A stretch of DNA of 21,023 bases from Lactifluus volemus (Eukaryota > Basidiomycota > Agaricomycetes > Russulales > Russulaceae), in NCBI GenBank assembly GCA_022376515.1, contig WTXI01000504.1:1-21023 (forward strand), in the 5' to 3' direction. Both the position numbers and the translations under genes were made by a program. Shown here one piece after another: positions 20,101 through 21,023 of the stretch. Position 1 is the first letter of the stretch. Every line of letters starts with the position of its first letter. The notes below the pieces were generated by a model. The model had not been told where the DNA came from, did not search any database, and was given only the letters and a program-made list of their open reading frames with translations.

Positions 20101-20893
20101 GTTCATTTTCTTGGCATTTCCCCCACTTTGACTCATCTAGGTATTCCTTTTAGGGAGGAGATTGGCGTACTTACCTCACTTCCGCTTCTCCGCAAGGTAG
20201 TTGAGGACCTGGAGGAAGCACGTAATCATGGGCGTAGCTCATTAACCTGTTACTTCACCAAGGAGAGCCACATCCACACGCTAGTGAACCTTGTTCTCTT
20301 GTCGGGGCTCCCGATCGCGAATCGACGATACCTGAGCTTGACTACGCGGTACGCTCCGAACGTTTTGTGTGATGTGCAGTTTTACTGATGCATCGCGACA
20401 GTCACATATAACGCATGTCATTTCCAAAAAATTGATCTCCAAAATAGTGAATTGATTCCTCTCCTAGATTCGAGTTGTATGAGCGCAACTATGGCCGAGG
20501 TAACTCTGACAAGGAATATTCTATCAAACTATCATTGAGCGAAGGCGCTCATTCGTCCAATGTCCTTGATTCCGCCCTAGATGCTCGGCACTCATTAAAC
20601 GTGCAACAGCGACGGTCAGTCTACACCATTCGGAATCTCTACTTCTGTCAGATAGGCTAATGGTTGTGTCCATAGAAAACTGACTCAGCACCTGCCTTAT
20701 AGCCTTGTCATCGGGAAGCTATCGAAACATTTTGGCCGTACACCAGAAGTGAGTTACACGAGTAAACTAACCTATATCATAACTGCATAACTGATCGTGT
20801 GCGAAGGATGACGACACGGGGCCAGAGCCATCGATCGTTATCGAGGCAGTACCCGCAACGGTTGCCAATGACAGTAGCAAAGACTACCCATGA
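17162..20893 (+). CDS. VIP1: Bifunctional inositol pyrophosphate kinase/phosphatase (Vip1/Asp1/PPIP5K), 15 exons
   Basis: Vip1 enzymes phosphorylate IP6 or 5-IP7 at position 1 and carry a histidine-acid-phosphatase-like domain that removes the same phosphate. Exons: 17162-17451, 17515-17957, 18013-18217, 18268-18437, 18508-19048, 19108-19133, 19196-19551, 19606-19691, 19745-19841, 19905-20098, 20154-20348, 20402-20412, 20468-20614, 20676-20748, 20807-20893 (about 975 residues). Kinase landmarks: [67 protein letters not shown] and [13 protein letters not shown] with the metal-binding Asp/Asn. The phosphatase motif RHADRTP lies at 18638-18658 and ESHIHTL supplies the second catalytic histidine. 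About eleven one-base indels break the frame: 17360, 17423-17425, 17717, 17887, 18142, 18170, 18205, 18535, 18886, one between 19270 and 19340, and 20328. With them allowed, every exon phase fits. ATG at 17162 is the first in-frame start and is followed by a short Ser-rich leader. Confidence 0.93.
19552..19605 (+). other. In-frame 54-nt GC-AG intron in Vip1
   Basis: The intron opens GCAAGC and closes GCAG between VEVVK and EVMELL, a junction continuous in family members. It has no stop codon and is a multiple of three. Retention would add 18 residues inside the phosphatase domain without breaking the frame. Confidence 0.75.
20402..20412 (+). other. 11-nt micro-exon of Vip1, followed by a GC donor
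   Basis: The micro-exon supplies Ser-His-Ile and two bases of Thr, bridging PELDYA and [11 protein letters not shown] to restore the family sequence. It is preceded by a 53-nt GT-AG intron (20349-20401) and followed by a 55-nt intron (20413-20467) that opens GCATGT, the GC form of the common GTATGT donor. Using the GT two bases downstream of the GC would put the next exon out of frame. Confidence 0.72.
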
Positions 20894-21023
20894 AACTTAT
20901 CCAGAGCTTTGGACGCGTTAATATTCAGTCATTAATCCCTCCAATTAATTGTCTAGATTCACGACTACATGGTCTAATTCGTTGGTACCCTTTATGTTCC
21001 GTAGGTACAGGGACAAAATATAT
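20894..21023. other. 3' flank of Vip1 to the window end
   Basis: This 130-bp tail after the TGA at 20891-20893 is AT-rich and presumably holds the Vip1 3' UTR. No other feature was seen before the window ends. Confidence 0.5.

Noticed and set aside
2767..20893. Four adjacent pseudogenes
   Set aside because: Breaks are only one-base indels, almost all at homopolymers; splice sites and all motifs are kept and no substitution stops were seen in the conserved exons. Assembly error is simpler.
1..21023. CRISPR arrays, tRNA or rRNA genes, prokaryotic operons
   Set aside because: No regular short repeats with spacers, no tRNA B-box with a matching fold and no rRNA core motifs were seen; the gene structure is fungal.

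Overview
The window is nuclear DNA of a filamentous basidiomycete, most likely an agaricomycete. The evidence is dense, multi-exon genes with short introns. I count 53, mostly 45-65 nt, with GT-AG borders and CTRAY-like branch points. Gene content also fits: a short heme-thiolate peroxidase, an IQGAP, GCP3, a Ccc2-type copper ATPase and a Vip1 kinase/phosphatase. There are no prokaryotic features.

Layout: 47-777 (+) is a small chloroperoxidase-like heme-thiolate peroxidase. 778-2766 is gene-poor and carries a 325-bp MITE (1366-1690) with perfect 45-nt terminal inverted repeats and TA flanks, plus a weak coding-like island before it. 2767-9066 (-) is a large IQGAP/Rng2 gene. A 217-bp divergent promoter separates it from gamma-tubulin complex component 3 (GCP3/Spc98/Alp6) at 9284-12623 (+). 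GCP3 converges with a four-HMA copper-transporting P1B-ATPase (Ccc2/ATP7 type) at 12757-16905 (-), with 133 bp between the stop codons. A second divergent promoter (256 bp) separates the ATPase from Vip1/Asp1/PPIP5K at 17162-20893 (+).

Functionally, IQGAP organises the cytokinetic actomyosin ring, GCP3 nucleates microtubules, and Vip1/Asp1 makes inositol pyrophosphates that in fission yeast affect polarity and microtubule dynamics. The ATPase loads copper into secreted cuproenzymes. The neighbourhood is therefore housekeeping and cytoskeletal; I see no sign of a novel defence or mobile gene system.

The most important feature is not visible gene by gene. The four large conserved genes can be read through only by allowing about 22 single-base indels (about 17 missing, 5 extra bases), nearly all in or beside short homopolymers. 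There are about 2 in IQGAP, 3 in GCP3, 6 in the ATPase and 11 in Vip1. Exon lengths balance exactly once these are allowed, splice sites are mostly intact, and I saw no substitution-type stop codons in the conserved exons. I read this as consensus error in the assembly rather than decay. Other notable points are three GC-AG introns (one in-frame), an 11-nt micro-exon in Vip1, a probable non-canonical donor in GCP3, and 13 IQ motifs in IQGAP at a strict 30/32-residue spacing.
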